From Acidobacteriota bacterium (GTDB lineage Bacteria; Acidobacteriota; Terriglobia; Terriglobales; Acidobacteriaceae): a stretch of DNA of 64,000 bases. The stretch is from NCBI GenBank assembly GCA_021791875.1, contig JAJYVU010000001.1:1-64000 (forward strand), read 5' to 3'. Shown one piece after another: positions 1-8,277 of the stretch. The first letter of the stretch is position 1, and each line of letters opens with the position of its first letter. The notes beneath the pieces are model-generated. The model saw nothing but the letters and a program-made list of their open reading frames with translations. It did not search any database and was not told the DNA's origin. Made by a program: the position numbers and the translations under genes.

Positions 1-1
1 A

Positions 2-79
2 TCCGCCATGGATGATTGGTTTCGCCGCAAAAGCTACCTGAAACCCGGCGACCGGCTCATCATCACCGAGGCAAAGTAG
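2..79 (+). CDS. C-terminal end of an unidentified protein (5' truncated by window edge)
   Basis: An open frame enters from the left edge and stops with TAG at 77-79, giving the last 25 residues, which end in YLKPGDRLIITEAK. The pattern of a hydrophobic strand after 'KPGD' resembles the C-terminal strand of pyruvate kinase, where a similar 'GD..VIT' stretch closes the protein, but the fragment is too short to decide. It is co-directional with the small membrane protein that follows. Confidence 0.4.
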   Translation, partial: SAMDDWFRRKSYLKPGDRLIITEAK

Positions 80-143
80 CTCATCCGCCGCCTCTCTGTG
101 CCGGAGCCGCATCCAAACCAGAGTTGGACCGGAGCAGAAGCAA

Positions 144-305
144 ATGTTCAAGAGCAAATTCCTGGTGCTGGCTTTCGTGCTCTTTCTTGTCTGGGTGGGC
201 GCATTTGTCGTCTTCCACGTCGCGGGATTTTTGCTTCGCCTGGTGCTGATCCTCGCGGTGATTCTCGTCATCGCGCACTTCCTGTCGAAGCGCAAAGCCG
301 CCTGA
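144..305 (+). CDS. Small hydrophobic membrane protein, 53 aa (lmo0937/DUF5670-like)
   Basis: This short frame starts at ATG 144 with a GGAG at 131-134, nine bases upstream. It encodes 53 residues: a short basic N-terminus (MFKSKF), two closely spaced hydrophobic helices (about residues 7-24 and 27-46) and a basic end (SKRKAA). The size and the VHVAGFLLRLVLILAVILVI core resemble the small two-helix membrane proteins of the lmo0937/DUF5670 type, which are common in Acidobacteria and stress-linked elsewhere. The family assignment is from memory of the pattern, not a search. A strong terminator follows at 351-370. Confidence 0.65.
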   Translation: MFKSKFLVLAFVLFLVWVGAFVVFHVAGFLLRLVLILAVILVIAHFLSKRKAA

Positions 306-344
306 GGCGCTTCCGTCGCCGCCGCAAAACCAAACGGGCCGATC

Positions 345-372
345 AAAAAAGGGCCGGATCGCTCCGGCCCTT
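345..372. terminator. Bidirectional intrinsic terminator
   Basis: An 8-bp perfect stem (GGGCCGGA 351-358 with TCCGGCCC 363-370, loop TCGC) lies between the convergent small membrane gene and apt. On the minus strand it is followed by six U (the complement of AAAAAA 345-350), which is ideal for ending apt. On the plus strand the tail is TTCGTT. Confidence 0.8.
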
Positions 373-393
373 CGTTAGGTTTCTGTCGCTGGA

Positions 394-939
394 TTACTCG
401 TCGTAGTGCAGCAGGCTGAACACATCCATATCCGGGAAGCGTTCGCGCCCCTTCAGGAAGTCCAGCTCCACGGCAAACGCCAGGCCGGCAATGTCGCCGC
501 CCAGTTGCCGCACCAGCTTCACGGTTGCTTCCATGGTGCCGCCGGTCGCCAGCAGATCGTCGACCAGCACGATGCGCTGGCCGGCCTCGATGGCGTCCTC
601 GTGAATCTCCAGCGTATCGCTGCCATATTCCAGATCGTAGGTCACGCGCACGGTCTGGGCGGGCAGCTTTTTCGGCTTGCGCACGGGCACAAAGCCCGCA
701 TTCAGCCGGTAGGCCAGCGCCGGACCAAAAATGAACCCGCGCGCCTCGATGCCCAGCACCAGGTCCACCTTGCGGTCGATGTAGTGCTCGGCCATCGCGT
801 CAATCAGCTTGGCAAAGCCCTGCTTGTCTTTGAGCAGGGTCGTGATGTCGTAAAAGAGGATGCCGGGCTTGGGAAAGTCGGGCACTGTGCGCACCAGCGC
901 TTTCAACGGCTCGCAGTTCACTGGATGGGGAGATTGCAT
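394..939 (-). CDS. apt: Adenine phosphoribosyltransferase
   Basis: Cytosolic purine-salvage enzyme converting adenine and PRPP to AMP and pyrophosphate. The protein shows the family's opening [16 protein letters not shown], the EARGF loop and the type I PRPP-binding motif [12 protein letters not shown]. With the ATG at 939 it has 181 residues, close to the usual 180. A longer in-frame TTG start at 978, with a GGAAGG eight bases upstream, would add 13 residues and overlap acyP. The shorter form is preferred because it matches family length, though its AAGGAG (955-960) is rather far from the ATG. It follows acyP by 7 bases, so the two are probably co-transcribed, and it ends at the terminator 345-372. 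Confidence 0.93.
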   Translation of the reverse strand: MQSPHPVNCEPLKALVRTVPDFPKPGILFYDITTLLKDKQGFAKLIDAMAEHYIDRKVDLVLGIEARGFIFGPALAYRLNAGFVPVRKPKKLPAQTVRVTYDLEYGSDTLEIHEDAIEAGQRIVLVDDLLATGGTMEATVKLVRQLGGDIAGLAFAVELDFLKGRERFPDMDVFSLLHYDE

Positions 940-946
940 GCTCTTG

Positions 947-1228
947 CTACCAGGCTCCTTCAATGTGGAATGATCCAAGATTTTCGCCTTCCTGCTCCTT
1001 CAGCTCGTGGATATGCACATCATCGACGCGGCTTCCTCGCGAACCCCGGCGCAGCGCCTCGGCCAGCAACTCCAGTTGCGCCTCTTCGCCCGCGGCCACC
1101 ACTTCCACGTGACCGTCCTCCGTATTGCGTACCCAGCCGCGAAGACCCAGCGGCTCGGCCTCCCGATGCACAAACCAGCGGAAACCGACGCCCTGCACGC
1201 GCCCGATAACCAGAAAATGACGAACCAT
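947..1228 (-). CDS. acyP: Acylphosphatase
   Basis: Small cytosolic hydrolase of acyl-phosphate bonds, 93 residues, the typical size. The N-terminal signature [12 protein letters not shown] contains the catalytic Arg (phosphate loop), and the catalytic Asn is in [14 protein letters not shown] weak GAGAG ribosome binding site precedes the ATG. It is the first gene of a probable acyP-apt pair. The physiological substrate of bacterial acylphosphatases is generally not known, and the sequence does not add to that. Confidence 0.92.
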   Translation of the reverse strand: MVRHFLVIGRVQGVGFRWFVHREAEPLGLRGWVRNTEDGHVEVVAAGEEAQLELLAEALRRGSRGSRVDDVHIHELKEQEGENLGSFHIEGAW

Positions 1229-1265
1229 AATCTCTCGGCGCTCTTAGACTAACAGCGCCCCTCCG

Positions 1266-1298
1266 CAAAGAGAAACGGCGCAGCTCCCGCCGCGCCGT
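1266..1298 (-). terminator. Probable intrinsic terminator of efp
   Basis: ACGGCGC (1275-1281) pairs with GCGCCGT (1292-1298). Read on the minus strand, the stem is followed by a pyrimidine-rich UUCUCUUU stretch (complement of 1266-1274). It sits in the efp-acyP gap and separates the two units. Confidence 0.6.
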
Positions 1299-1320
1299 CG
1301 CCTCATTCCTAAAGTGAGCC

Positions 1321-1881
1321 TTACGCCCGGCTCAGGTAAGCGCCTTCTGCCGTGTCCACCCGAATGCGTTCGCCCTCGTTGATGAACGGAGGCACCTGCA
1401 CCACCAGGCCCGTCTCCAGCTTCGCCGGCTTCGTCACGGAAGACGCCGTCGCCGACTTCAGACCCGGCTCCGTCTCCACCACCGTCAGCTCCACTGTCTG
1501 CGGCAGCTCAATGCCCACCGGCACGCCGTCAAAGAACGACACCGTAATCTGCAGGTTGGGCGTCAGGTACTCGACCGCATCGCCCAGCGTGTCGTGCTTC
1601 AGGTGCGTCTGCTCGTAGTTCTCGGTGTTCATAAAGTAGTAGTCGTCGCCGTCGTTGTAGAGAAACTCCATCGGCACTTCGTCCACCACCACGCGGTCAA
1701 TCGGGTCAGGCGAGCGAAAGCGGTGTTCAAACATCGCGCCGGTGCGCAGGTTGCGCAGCTTGGCCTGGATAAAGGCGCGCAGGTTGCCGGGCGTCCGGTG
1801 CTCCACGCTGAAAACGGCATGCAGCTCGCCGTTGTGCTTGATGATCATGCCGGGGCGCATCTGTGTGGCGGGAATCGCCAT
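1321..1881 (-). CDS. efp: Translation elongation factor P, asparagine-tip type
   Basis: EF-P (186 aa) relieves ribosomes stalled at polyproline stretches. All three OB/KOW domains are present: N-terminal KOW-like (1-62), central OB with YNDGDDYYFMNTENYEQ, and C-terminal with TEPGLKSATASS and VPPFINEGERIRVDT. The ATG has AAGGAG eight bases upstream. The loop that reaches the peptidyl-transferase centre reads EHRTPGNLRAF, so the residue corresponding to the modified Lys34 of E. coli EF-P (or Arg32 of Pseudomonas) is Asn33. Neither a lysylation (EpmA) nor a rhamnosylation (EarP) gene is in the window, and neither chemistry fits an Asn. Confidence 0.95.
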   Translation of the reverse strand: MAIPATQMRPGMIIKHNGELHAVFSVEHRTPGNLRAFIQAKLRNLRTGAMFEHRFRSPDPIDRVVVDEVPMEFLYNDGDDYYFMNTENYEQTHLKHDTLGDAVEYLTPNLQITVSFFDGVPVGIELPQTVELTVVETEPGLKSATASSVTKPAKLETGLVVQVPPFINEGERIRVDTAEGAYLSRA

Positions 1882-2025
1882 AGAACTGACTCCTTACGTC
1901 TGTTTGACCTGGTTTGGCAGCGAAGGCCGCCTCGGAAAATGCCTGAATTCTCATTTTACCGCAGCCCGTCTCCGGGGCCGCCTTTCCGCGCCGGGGCCGC
2001 CTGGACGCAACTGCTCGTTTTCCAG

Positions 2026-3003
2026 CTACTTGTGCCCGAAGAGGTGCGCGAAGAAGTGCCCGATACTGCCGAAGAAGCCCCGGCGATGCGTCTTGTGCGT
2101 CCGCGCCCGCCGTGCAGGCTCGGGCGCCGCCGTCTTGCTGTCCGGCGCAATCGCAGTTGGGGTTTTGCCGACTGGCCGCATCACGGAGGATCTTTCCGTC
2201 GCTCCGTTGTACGTGATCGGCGCTTCCACCTCCGTTGCCACCTGCCCCACGGGAGCCACTGGGGTGGTTGGCGGCGGAGGCGGCGAAGCCAGTCCTTCGC
2301 TCTCGGCCAGCGGGAAGGGATTCTCCCGCGCGGCCTTGTTCTCCTTGCTGTTGCTGCGCCCCAGCCCCAGCCCGGCTTTGGCGATCTCCTTCGCGGGTGG
2401 CGGGCATCCGCACGGCTCCGGCTCGTTGTCCACCACCTGCCCCAGGTCGCCGTGCTCAAACAGCACCCTCTGGTCCGGCTGTACGCGATATGCCCCGCCA
2501 TTGAACAGGCTCGAAACCGTCACATACGGCGCGTTTTTGCCCTGGTTGTCGATGCAGGTGTCGCCGTTTGCCGCCACGCGGAAACTCATGTTTGCCTTGC
2601 CCGGTCCGGAAATCAAAATCTGCAGATCCGGCGTCATCACCACATCGGAATATTTCCCCGGCTTGTCGTGCGCCTCAAAGGCGCCGTGGTCGAGCGCAAC
2701 CATGATCGCGTCGTCGCCCGGCCGCGTGCCCGGGCCAAAACTCTTGTCCGCGGAAAGCTGAATCTTTGTCGACTGACAAACCTCGATATTGCCGCCCCGC
2801 GCCAGCTTGATTCGCGCCGTCTTATCCCCCGCCGTAATCGTTGCATTCGGTCCGATTGCCGCGCGGTTGTTCGTCACTTCGAGCGACCCCGAAATCGTCA
2901 CCCCCGCCGTTGGCGCATAGGCAATCGGCTTCTGCTGCGCCTGCGCCCAAACCGGACACGACGTCAGCGCCGCGATCAGCGCACACACCCGCACAGGGTT
3001 CAT
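2026..3003 (-). CDS. Secreted FecR-like domain protein
   Basis: The start is placed at ATG 3003, because the frame from there begins with a clear signal peptide (MNPVRVCALIAALTSCPVWA, cleavage near AQA). It encodes 325 aa. The middle (about 40-160) has the beta-rich FecR-like pattern: a 'GVTISGSLEVTNNRAAIGPNATI' opening, then ARIKLARGGNIEVCQST, KIQLS and a strand ending YRVQPDQRVLFEHGDLGQVVDNEPEPCGCPPP. The C-terminal third is Pro/Ala-rich and low in complexity and ends with a short aromatic helix (GFFGSIGHFFAHLFGHK). No sigma factor or TonB receptor lies nearby, so a FecR signalling role is not supported. It is best regarded as an exported protein of unknown function common in Acidobacteria. 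Confidence 0.7.
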   Translation of the reverse strand: MNPVRVCALIAALTSCPVWAQAQQKPIAYAPTAGVTISGSLEVTNNRAAIGPNATITAGDKTARIKLARGGNIEVCQSTKIQLSADKSFGPGTRPGDDAIMVALDHGAFEAHDKPGKYSDVVMTPDLQILISGPGKANMSFRVAANGDTCIDNQGKNAPYVTVSSLFNGGAYRVQPDQRVLFEHGDLGQVVDNEPEPCGCPPPAKEIAKAGLGLGRSNSKENKAARENPFPLAESEGLASPPPPPTTPVAPVGQVATEVEAPITYNGATERSSVMRPVGKTPTAIAPDSKTAAPEPARRARTHKTHRRGFFGSIGHFFAHLFGHK

Positions 3004-3046
3004 CTCACGCGCTCTGCTGCTTGCGGTGCGATGACGGTTCACTGCG

Positions 3047-3610
3047 TTACAGCTCCAGAAAATTCCGAATCAGTTGCTTGCCGTCCGCCGTCAGCGCGCT
3101 TTCCGGGTGAAACTGCACGCCCTCCACGGGAAACTCCCGATGCCGCAGCCCCATGATGGTGCCGTCGGCCGTCCGCGCGGAAACCTCCAGCGTCTTCGGC
3201 AATCCCTTTTCCTGCACAATCAGCGAGTGGTAGCGCGTGCAGGTCATCGGCGTGGCAATGCCCGTGAAGATGGTTCTGCCGTCGTGCTCCACTTCGCTTG
3301 TTTTGCCGTGCATCAGCTTTTTCGCCCGCACCACCTTGCCGCCAAAGGCCGCGCCAATCGCCTGGTGCCCCAGGCAAACGCCCAGGATCGGCGCCTTGCC
3401 CGCAAACCGCTGAATCAACGGAATGCTGATGCCCGCCTCCTGCGGCGTGCACGGCCCGGGCGAAATCAGAATCCGCTCCGGCGACATCGCCTCGGCCTCT
3501 TCCACGGTGATCTGGTCGTTGCGGCGAATCTCCATCTCCGCACCCAGCTCCCCCATGTATTGGACCAGGTTGTAGGTAAACGAATCGTAGTTGTCGAGGA
3601 CGAGGATCAT
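3047..3610 (-). CDS. trpG: Anthranilate/aminodeoxychorismate synthase, glutamine amidotransferase subunit
   Basis: Class I glutamine amidotransferase of 187 aa that supplies ammonia to TrpE for anthranilate synthesis, and possibly also to PabB. The catalytic triad is visible: Cys79 in [10 protein letters not shown], His168 and Glu170 in QFHPESAL. The N-terminal [12 protein letters not shown] is diagnostic of TrpG/PabA. It lies downstream of trpE on the same strand, but the two are separated by about 690 bases holding an opposite-strand toxin-antitoxin pair. It may therefore need its own promoter or be read through that region. Confidence 0.93.
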   Translation of the reverse strand: MILVLDNYDSFTYNLVQYMGELGAEMEIRRNDQITVEEAEAMSPERILISPGPCTPQEAGISIPLIQRFAGKAPILGVCLGHQAIGAAFGGKVVRAKKLMHGKTSEVEHDGRTIFTGIATPMTCTRYHSLIVQEKGLPKTLEVSARTADGTIMGLRHREFPVEGVQFHPESALTADGKQLIRNFLEL

Positions 3611-3694
3611 ACGGCTGGTCTTAGTGTAATGCGATGCAGGGAAGCAGTGGCTTTGCCAGGCACATCCAGTCTGTTCGATTTAACTCCAATCAAA

Positions 3695-3700
3695 TATAAT
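3695..3700 (+). promoter_or_regulatory. -10 box of the toxin-antitoxin pair, probably giving a leaderless mRNA
   Basis: A perfect TATAAT lies four bases before ATG 3705 and seven before ATG 3708, so the expected transcription start falls at the start codon. No ribosome binding site is seen. The -35 position (about 3672-3677, TGTTCG) is poor, which would suit a repressed, autoregulated promoter. Its AT-rich surroundings contrast with the GC-rich neighbourhood. Confidence 0.55.
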
Positions 3701-3704
3701 CAAA

Positions 3705-4001
3705 ATGATGAAAAATCAATCCAATGCCAGGCGCAAACCGGAAACCCGTGTGCTGACGGCGCACGTGCCTGCTGAACTTGCCTTGAAGGTGGATCAGCTT
3801 GCCGAGCAACTCGAAAGGCCTCGCGGCTGGATCGTGAAGCAGGCCCTCATTGCCTGGATGGACGAGGAAGAACTCCGCCACCAGATGACGCTGGAGGGGT
3901 TGGCCGAAGCCGACGCAGGCCATGTCGTCCCTCATGAGGAAGTCGAAAAATGGATTCGCAGCCTTGGCACGAACAAGCCTCTGCCGCCTCCCATCGTATG
4001 A
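3705..4001 (+). CDS. Ribbon-helix-helix antitoxin (ParD/CopG type)
   Basis: The 98-residue protein has a basic N-terminus followed by a beta strand (RVLTAHVPAELALKVDQLAEQLERPRGWIVKQALIAWM), the pattern of a CopG/MetJ ribbon-helix-helix DNA-binding fold at about residues 14-52. Its acidic C-terminal half would wrap the toxin. It overlaps the toxin gene by four bases (ATGA, 3998-4001), which is typical of translationally coupled antitoxin-toxin pairs. Translation may start at either of two adjacent ATGs (3705 or 3708). By family knowledge it neutralises the toxin and represses the shared promoter. Confidence 0.85.
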   Translation: MMKNQSNARRKPETRVLTAHVPAELALKVDQLAEQLERPRGWIVKQALIAWMDEEELRHQMTLEGLAEADAGHVVPHEEVEKWIRSLGTNKPLPPPIV

Positions 4002-4273
4002 ATATTCAATGGACCAGGCCGGCTCTCAAAGATGCGGCCCGGCTTTATGAATTCATTGCCTCGGACAATCCTGTCATCGCAGCCGGCATGCTCGAAGGCA
4101 TTCGCGCAGGAACTGCACGCCTCAGTCAGTTCCCTCAAATGGGGGAGCGTCTGGAAAAATACGATCCTCGGCATGTCAGGCGAATCTTTATCGGTCCCTA
4201 TGAAGTGCGATACGAAGTGAAGAATGATGCTGTGACGATCCTTCGCCTCTGGCATGCCCGCGAGCGGCGCTAA
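3998..4273 (+). CDS. parE: ParE/RelE-superfamily toxin
   Basis: This 91-residue protein has the compact RelE/ParE fold order: N-terminal strand and helix MNIQWTRPALKDAARLYEFIASDNP, a second helix with AGTARLSQFPQMGERLE, then strands HVRRIFIGPYEVRYEVKNDAVTILRLWHARERR. The PxxGR-like turn and the final 'RLWHARERR' are characteristic of ParE (gyrase-targeting) rather than of ribosome-dependent RelE, but the target cannot be proven from sequence. The ATG overlaps the antitoxin stop. The gene is convergent with trpE, its stop lying 23 bases from the trpE stop. Confidence 0.87.
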   Translation: MNIQWTRPALKDAARLYEFIASDNPVIAAGMLEGIRAGTARLSQFPQMGERLEKYDPRHVRRIFIGPYEVRYEVKNDAVTILRLWHARERR

Positions 4274-4296
4274 GGACTGCTCGCCGCCCCGTCCCC

Positions 4297-5802
4297 TTAC
4301 CCCCGCGCCCGCTCGATCGCCCGCACCACGGCCTTCGCCTTGTTCACGCTCTCTTCGTATTCCTTTTCCGGAACCGAATCCGCCACGATCCCGCCGCCGG
4401 CCTGCAGGTAGCCCTTGCGGCCTTTCATCAGCAGCGTCCGAATCGCAATGCACGAGGTCAGATTGCCCGAGAAATCCGCATACAGCACGCAGCCTCCGTA
4501 AATCCCCCGCCGCGCCGGCTCCATCTCCTCGATAATTTCCATCGCGCGAATCTTCGGCGCGCCGCTCAGCGTTCCGGCCGGGAAGCACGACCGCAGCGCA
4601 TCCACGGCATTCATGCCCTTGCGCAGCGTGCCGGTCACGTCGCTCACCAGGTGCATCACGTGCGAATAGCGCTCCACGCGCATCAGCTCGCCCAGCTTCA
4701 CCGTGCCGTACTCGCTCACGCGGCCCACGTCGTTGCGGCCCAGGTCCACCAGCATCACGTGCTCGGCGCGTTCCTTTTCGTCGGCCAGCAACTCCTGCTC
4801 AATCGCCCGGTCCGTAGCCTCATCCGCGCCGCGCGGCCGCGTCCCGGCAATTGGCCGATACTCTACCTGCCCGTTTTGCACGCGCACCAGCAGCTCCGGC
4901 GAAGAGCCCACGATGTGCGCCGTCTCCAGCTTCCTGCTCCTGGCGTTTGCCGGCTGCAGGCTGCGCAAAAAGTACATGAACGGCGACGGATTCACGATCC
5001 GCAGCGCGCGGTAAATGGCAAACGGCTCCACGCCCGGCTCCACGTCAAAGCGCTGCGAAATCACGGCCTGAAAGATGTCCCCCGCCGCGATATATTCCTT
5101 GGTGCGCTCCACGGCCTTGAGGAAATCCTTCTTCCGTGTGCGGTATTCGATCTTCAGCTTGCCGCTTACGGTTTTCTTTTTCAGCTTCGGCAGCGGAGCC
5201 CGCAGCCGCTTCTCGAAGCGGTCCAGCCGCCGCAGCGCCTCGGCATAGGCCTCTTGCGGCTTCTGCTTCTTCAGGTCCGCCGTCACCATCAGCAGCATCT
5301 CTTTGCGAACGTGATCGAAGGCCAGCACCTCGTCAAAGAACATCAGGCAGGCGTCCGGCATCTCGAGCTCGTCCACGGCGAGCTCCGGCAGCCTTTCGAT
5401 CTGCCGCACCACGTCGTAGCTGAAGTAGCCCACGGCTCCGGCGGTAAATGGCGGCAGTCCCTCCAGAACGGCGGGCGAGTGCCCGGCCAGCGCCTCCTTC
5501 AGCACCTCGAAGATATCTCCCTCGATCTGCTGTGTTGTTCCATCCTCTGTCATCGAAATGGAACGTCCGCGCGAAACAATGCGCCGGTACGGTCGCACGC
5601 CAATATAGGTATAGCGGCCGATTTTTTCGCCGCCTTCCACCGATTCGAGCAGGAAACACTCCGGCTCAGCCGCCGCCAGGCGCAAGAATGCGCCCACCGG
5701 CGTCTCCAGATCGGCGTCCAGCGTCCGATACAGAGGAATCAGGGTATGCTTGCGCGCCAGGCGCATGAAATCCGAACTGGAGGGCAACGACGTCGATGGC
5801 AT
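4297..5802 (-). CDS. trpE: Anthranilate synthase component I
   Basis: Chorismate-utilising enzyme (501 aa) of the first committed tryptophan step, working with TrpG. The N-terminal domain carries the LLES motif (residues 51-54) associated with tryptophan feedback binding. The C-terminal chorismate-binding domain shows AAGDIFQAVISQRF, YRPIAGTRPRG, EHVMLVDLGRNDVGRV, PAGTLSGAPKIRAMEI and AGGGIVADS. No leader peptide with Trp codons and no attenuator is visible upstream. Start 5802 lacks a good ribosome binding site, and an internal ATG at 5766 is possible but would shorten the domain only slightly. Its partner trpG lies beyond the inserted toxin-antitoxin genes. Confidence 0.93.
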   Translation of the reverse strand: MPSTSLPSSSDFMRLARKHTLIPLYRTLDADLETPVGAFLRLAAAEPECFLLESVEGGEKIGRYTYIGVRPYRRIVSRGRSISMTEDGTTQQIEGDIFEVLKEALAGHSPAVLEGLPPFTAGAVGYFSYDVVRQIERLPELAVDELEMPDACLMFFDEVLAFDHVRKEMLLMVTADLKKQKPQEAYAEALRRLDRFEKRLRAPLPKLKKKTVSGKLKIEYRTRKKDFLKAVERTKEYIAAGDIFQAVISQRFDVEPGVEPFAIYRALRIVNPSPFMYFLRSLQPANARSRKLETAHIVGSSPELLVRVQNGQVEYRPIAGTRPRGADEATDRAIEQELLADEKERAEHVMLVDLGRNDVGRVSEYGTVKLGELMRVERYSHVMHLVSDVTGTLRKGMNAVDALRSCFPAGTLSGAPKIRAMEIIEEMEPARRGIYGGCVLYADFSGNLTSCIAIRTLLMKGRKGYLQAGGGIVADSVPEKEYEESVNKAKAVVRAIERARG

Positions 5803-5898
5803 AATTTGGCTGGAACGGCCCGCGCTGCGTCCTGCGGACGAGCCTGTTTCCCATCATGGTACAGGCCCACTCCGTACTTCTCAATGCGCTTCCCGCCG

Positions 5899-8277
5899 CT
5901 ACTGACGCATCAGGTCCATCGGTTCCACGCGCAGCGCCAGCCGCAAGGGAATCAGGCTCGCCAGAATGACCGCCAACGCCGCAATGCCCGCCGCTTCTGC
6001 TGTGGTCGCCAGCGGAATCGCGCCGAACTCCCGCCAGATACTCCCGATAAACCGATCCAGAGCCACTGAAATCGCCAATCCCGAAAGCAATCCGCCGCAC
6101 AGCATCAACATCGATACCCGCCCAATCAGAGCCGCAATGTGCCCATCTTGAGCGCCCAGTGCCCTCCGGATGCCCAGTTCGTGATACCGCGACATCACCC
6201 AATAACTCAGGCTTGCCGCCAGCCCTGTAAAGGCAAGCAGCGCCGTAAACAAGGACACAAGCGCAATCAACTCCGCCTCGGTCCTGTCTCCGGCAATCGA
6301 GTTCGCCGCTAGTCTGCTCCCGCTTTGCCTGTCCGTCAGTTGAATCGTGCCGCTCACGCCGCTCACCGCGCGCGTAATCAACCTCTGCCCCTCCGTTGCG
6401 TCCCCGCGCGCAGGCTGCAGCACCATCGTGAAGGTGCTACCCCACTCCATCCCGCGATACGGCTGCGAATAAGGCAGGTAAATCTGCGGCGCGGACGCAT
6501 CGCTCAGCGCCGCCATCTTCACGTCTCCCACAATCGCCGCCACCTGCCTGTATTCCTTCTCGCCGTCAATCAATATCTGCGAGCCGCAGTGCAGCGGCGC
6601 CGCGCCCGGTCTCCGCGCCAGCGACTCGTCAATCACCACCCTCGGGCTCGTCGCATCCACGCCGTCGCACTTCAAAATCGGAATCCCCATCGCCTCAAAA
6701 TAGTCGCCGCTATACGAGCTCTCATGCACCATCCCCGCTCCGTTCACATACAGATAGGCATCCTCCTCATCCGGCGCAAGCGGCACACGTGAGGTAAAGC
6801 CCACCGCCCTCACTTCCTCATTCCCCTGCAGTGCCGCCAGTATCTCCGTCCGTACATTCTGCGGCTGCAGATTTCCCTTTGCATTCACCGGCAGCGCTAG
6901 GGTCGCTATCGCCGTGTGCTTCGCGGTAAATCCCGTGTCCGCCCGTGCTAGCGTCAGGTAGTGGTGCCCCGCGGCCAGTGCAATCTCCAGCAGCGCAACC
7001 GTAATGCCAATCTGCGCAAGCAGCAGAACCGTGCGTGCGTAGCCATGCCGCATCGGCGTTCCTGATTGCTGCAGGTCCTTCAGGGAATCCACCGGATGGC
7101 AGCGCCGAATCTCCCAGCTCACCGCCACTACCATCAGCCCCACGCACGCAAGGCAGGCCGCAAAGGCGCTCAATGCGTTTCCCGCGCCAATCTTCGCCCC
7201 CAGCAGCGACGGCGCAATCGCTCCATACCGGTTCTCGATAAAGCTCAATCCCAGCCTCGCCAGGAGCAGCCCGCCCACCGTCGCCATAGCCGCCTGCAGC
7301 AGAATCCCCCGCGCATACCGCGCCAGAATCCGCACCCGGCTCGAGCCCAGCGCCAGCCGGATCGCAAGCTCCTTGCGCCGCCCCAGCAGGCGCGCCAGCC
7401 CAAGGCAGCTCACGCTCACGCAGGTCATCATCAGCAGCAGATACGCAATCCCTTCAATCAGCAGCATCCGCGACCGGCTGCTCTGTCCTACTGCGCGATC
7501 CATCGACTCCACGCGCACCGGCTCGCCAAAATTCAGGTGCAGTCGCGCCGAATACGCCTTCGCCACCTTCCGCTGCAGCAGCCGCAGTTGCCCCTGCGCC
7601 TGCTGCAAGGTTGCGCCGGCGGCCAGCCGCCCAATCATCGCCGAGCCAAAAAACCGCTTGCCCGCCCTGTGGTCCGTCCCCAGCGTCATCGCCAGTTTCT
7701 GTGCGTCATCGTGCACCCACACCTCTGTATTGCCAGGAAAACGAAAACTCCTCGGCGCAACCCCCACCACCATCGCCGGAACGCCGTTTACAACAATTCT
7801 GTCGCCAATCGCGCCCCTGCCGCCGTAGGCGCTTTTCCAGAAGCCGTAGCTCACCACCGCTTCCGTCTCGCCCTGCGCGGCGGCGTCTCCGCTCAGGCCG
7901 TCTCCGCGCATCGGGCGCACCCCAAATACCTTGAAGAAATCCCGCGTCACGCCACTGGCCGCGATCCTCTCGCCGCCATGCAGTCGCGCCGAGTGGAAAT
8001 TCGCGCCTCCCGCGGAAAACAGCGCCAGGTACCGCAGCGCCCGGGCCTGACCCCACCACTCCACACGGTCATGGAACGGAACATCTCCAGCACCCAGAAT
8101 CACGCACACCTTGCCCGGCCTCTCGATGTGCAGCGGATTCGCAATCACCGCGCGAAACAGGGAAGTGGCCAGAATCGCGCATCCCATCCCCAGGGACAAA
8201 ATCGCAACTACAAATAGCGACGACACCATGCGGCTCTTGCTATTCGGGTTCCGAAACATAACGTATGCCGGCCTCAT
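5899..8277 (-). CDS. ADOP-type ABC transporter permease (MacB/FtsX fold), orphan
   Basis: A 792-residue membrane protein with two MacB_PCD-FtsX halves. An N-terminal helix is followed by a large periplasmic domain, three helices with the ELAIRLALGSSRVRI coupling motif (near 300-320), then a second set with HELGIRRALGAQDGHI and a C-terminal helix ending LALRVEPMDLMRQ. This duplicated layout without a neighbouring ATPase gene is the signature of the 'acidobacterial duplicated orphan permease' family. Substrate unknown; efflux or cell-envelope signalling is a family guess. The first ATG (8277) has GGGAAGGA abutting it, so M7 (8259) or M17 could be the true start. Confidence 0.85.
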   Translation of the reverse strand: MRPAYVMFRNPNSKSRMVSSLFVVAILSLGMGCAILATSLFRAVIANPLHIERPGKVCVILGAGDVPFHDRVEWWGQARALRYLALFSAGGANFHSARLHGGERIAASGVTRDFFKVFGVRPMRGDGLSGDAAAQGETEAVVSYGFWKSAYGGRGAIGDRIVVNGVPAMVVGVAPRSFRFPGNTEVWVHDDAQKLAMTLGTDHRAGKRFFGSAMIGRLAAGATLQQAQGQLRLLQRKVAKAYSARLHLNFGEPVRVESMDRAVGQSSRSRMLLIEGIAYLLLMMTCVSVSCLGLARLLGRRKELAIRLALGSSRVRILARYARGILLQAAMATVGGLLLARLGLSFIENRYGAIAPSLLGAKIGAGNALSAFAACLACVGLMVVAVSWEIRRCHPVDSLKDLQQSGTPMRHGYARTVLLLAQIGITVALLEIALAAGHHYLTLARADTGFTAKHTAIATLALPVNAKGNLQPQNVRTEILAALQGNEEVRAVGFTSRVPLAPDEEDAYLYVNGAGMVHESSYSGDYFEAMGIPILKCDGVDATSPRVVIDESLARRPGAAPLHCGSQILIDGEKEYRQVAAIVGDVKMAALSDASAPQIYLPYSQPYRGMEWGSTFTMVLQPARGDATEGQRLITRAVSGVSGTIQLTDRQSGSRLAANSIAGDRTEAELIALVSLFTALLAFTGLAASLSYWVMSRYHELGIRRALGAQDGHIAALIGRVSMLMLCGGLLSGLAISVALDRFIGSIWREFGAIPLATTAEAAGIAALAVILASLIPLRLALRVEPMDLMRQ

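Noticed and set aside
1594-3156. Long open frame on the plus strand opposite efp, the FecR-like gene and trpG
   Set aside because: It is a GC-rich antisense shadow: product is Arg/His/Pro-rich with no domain, and it spans three well-supported minus-strand genes.
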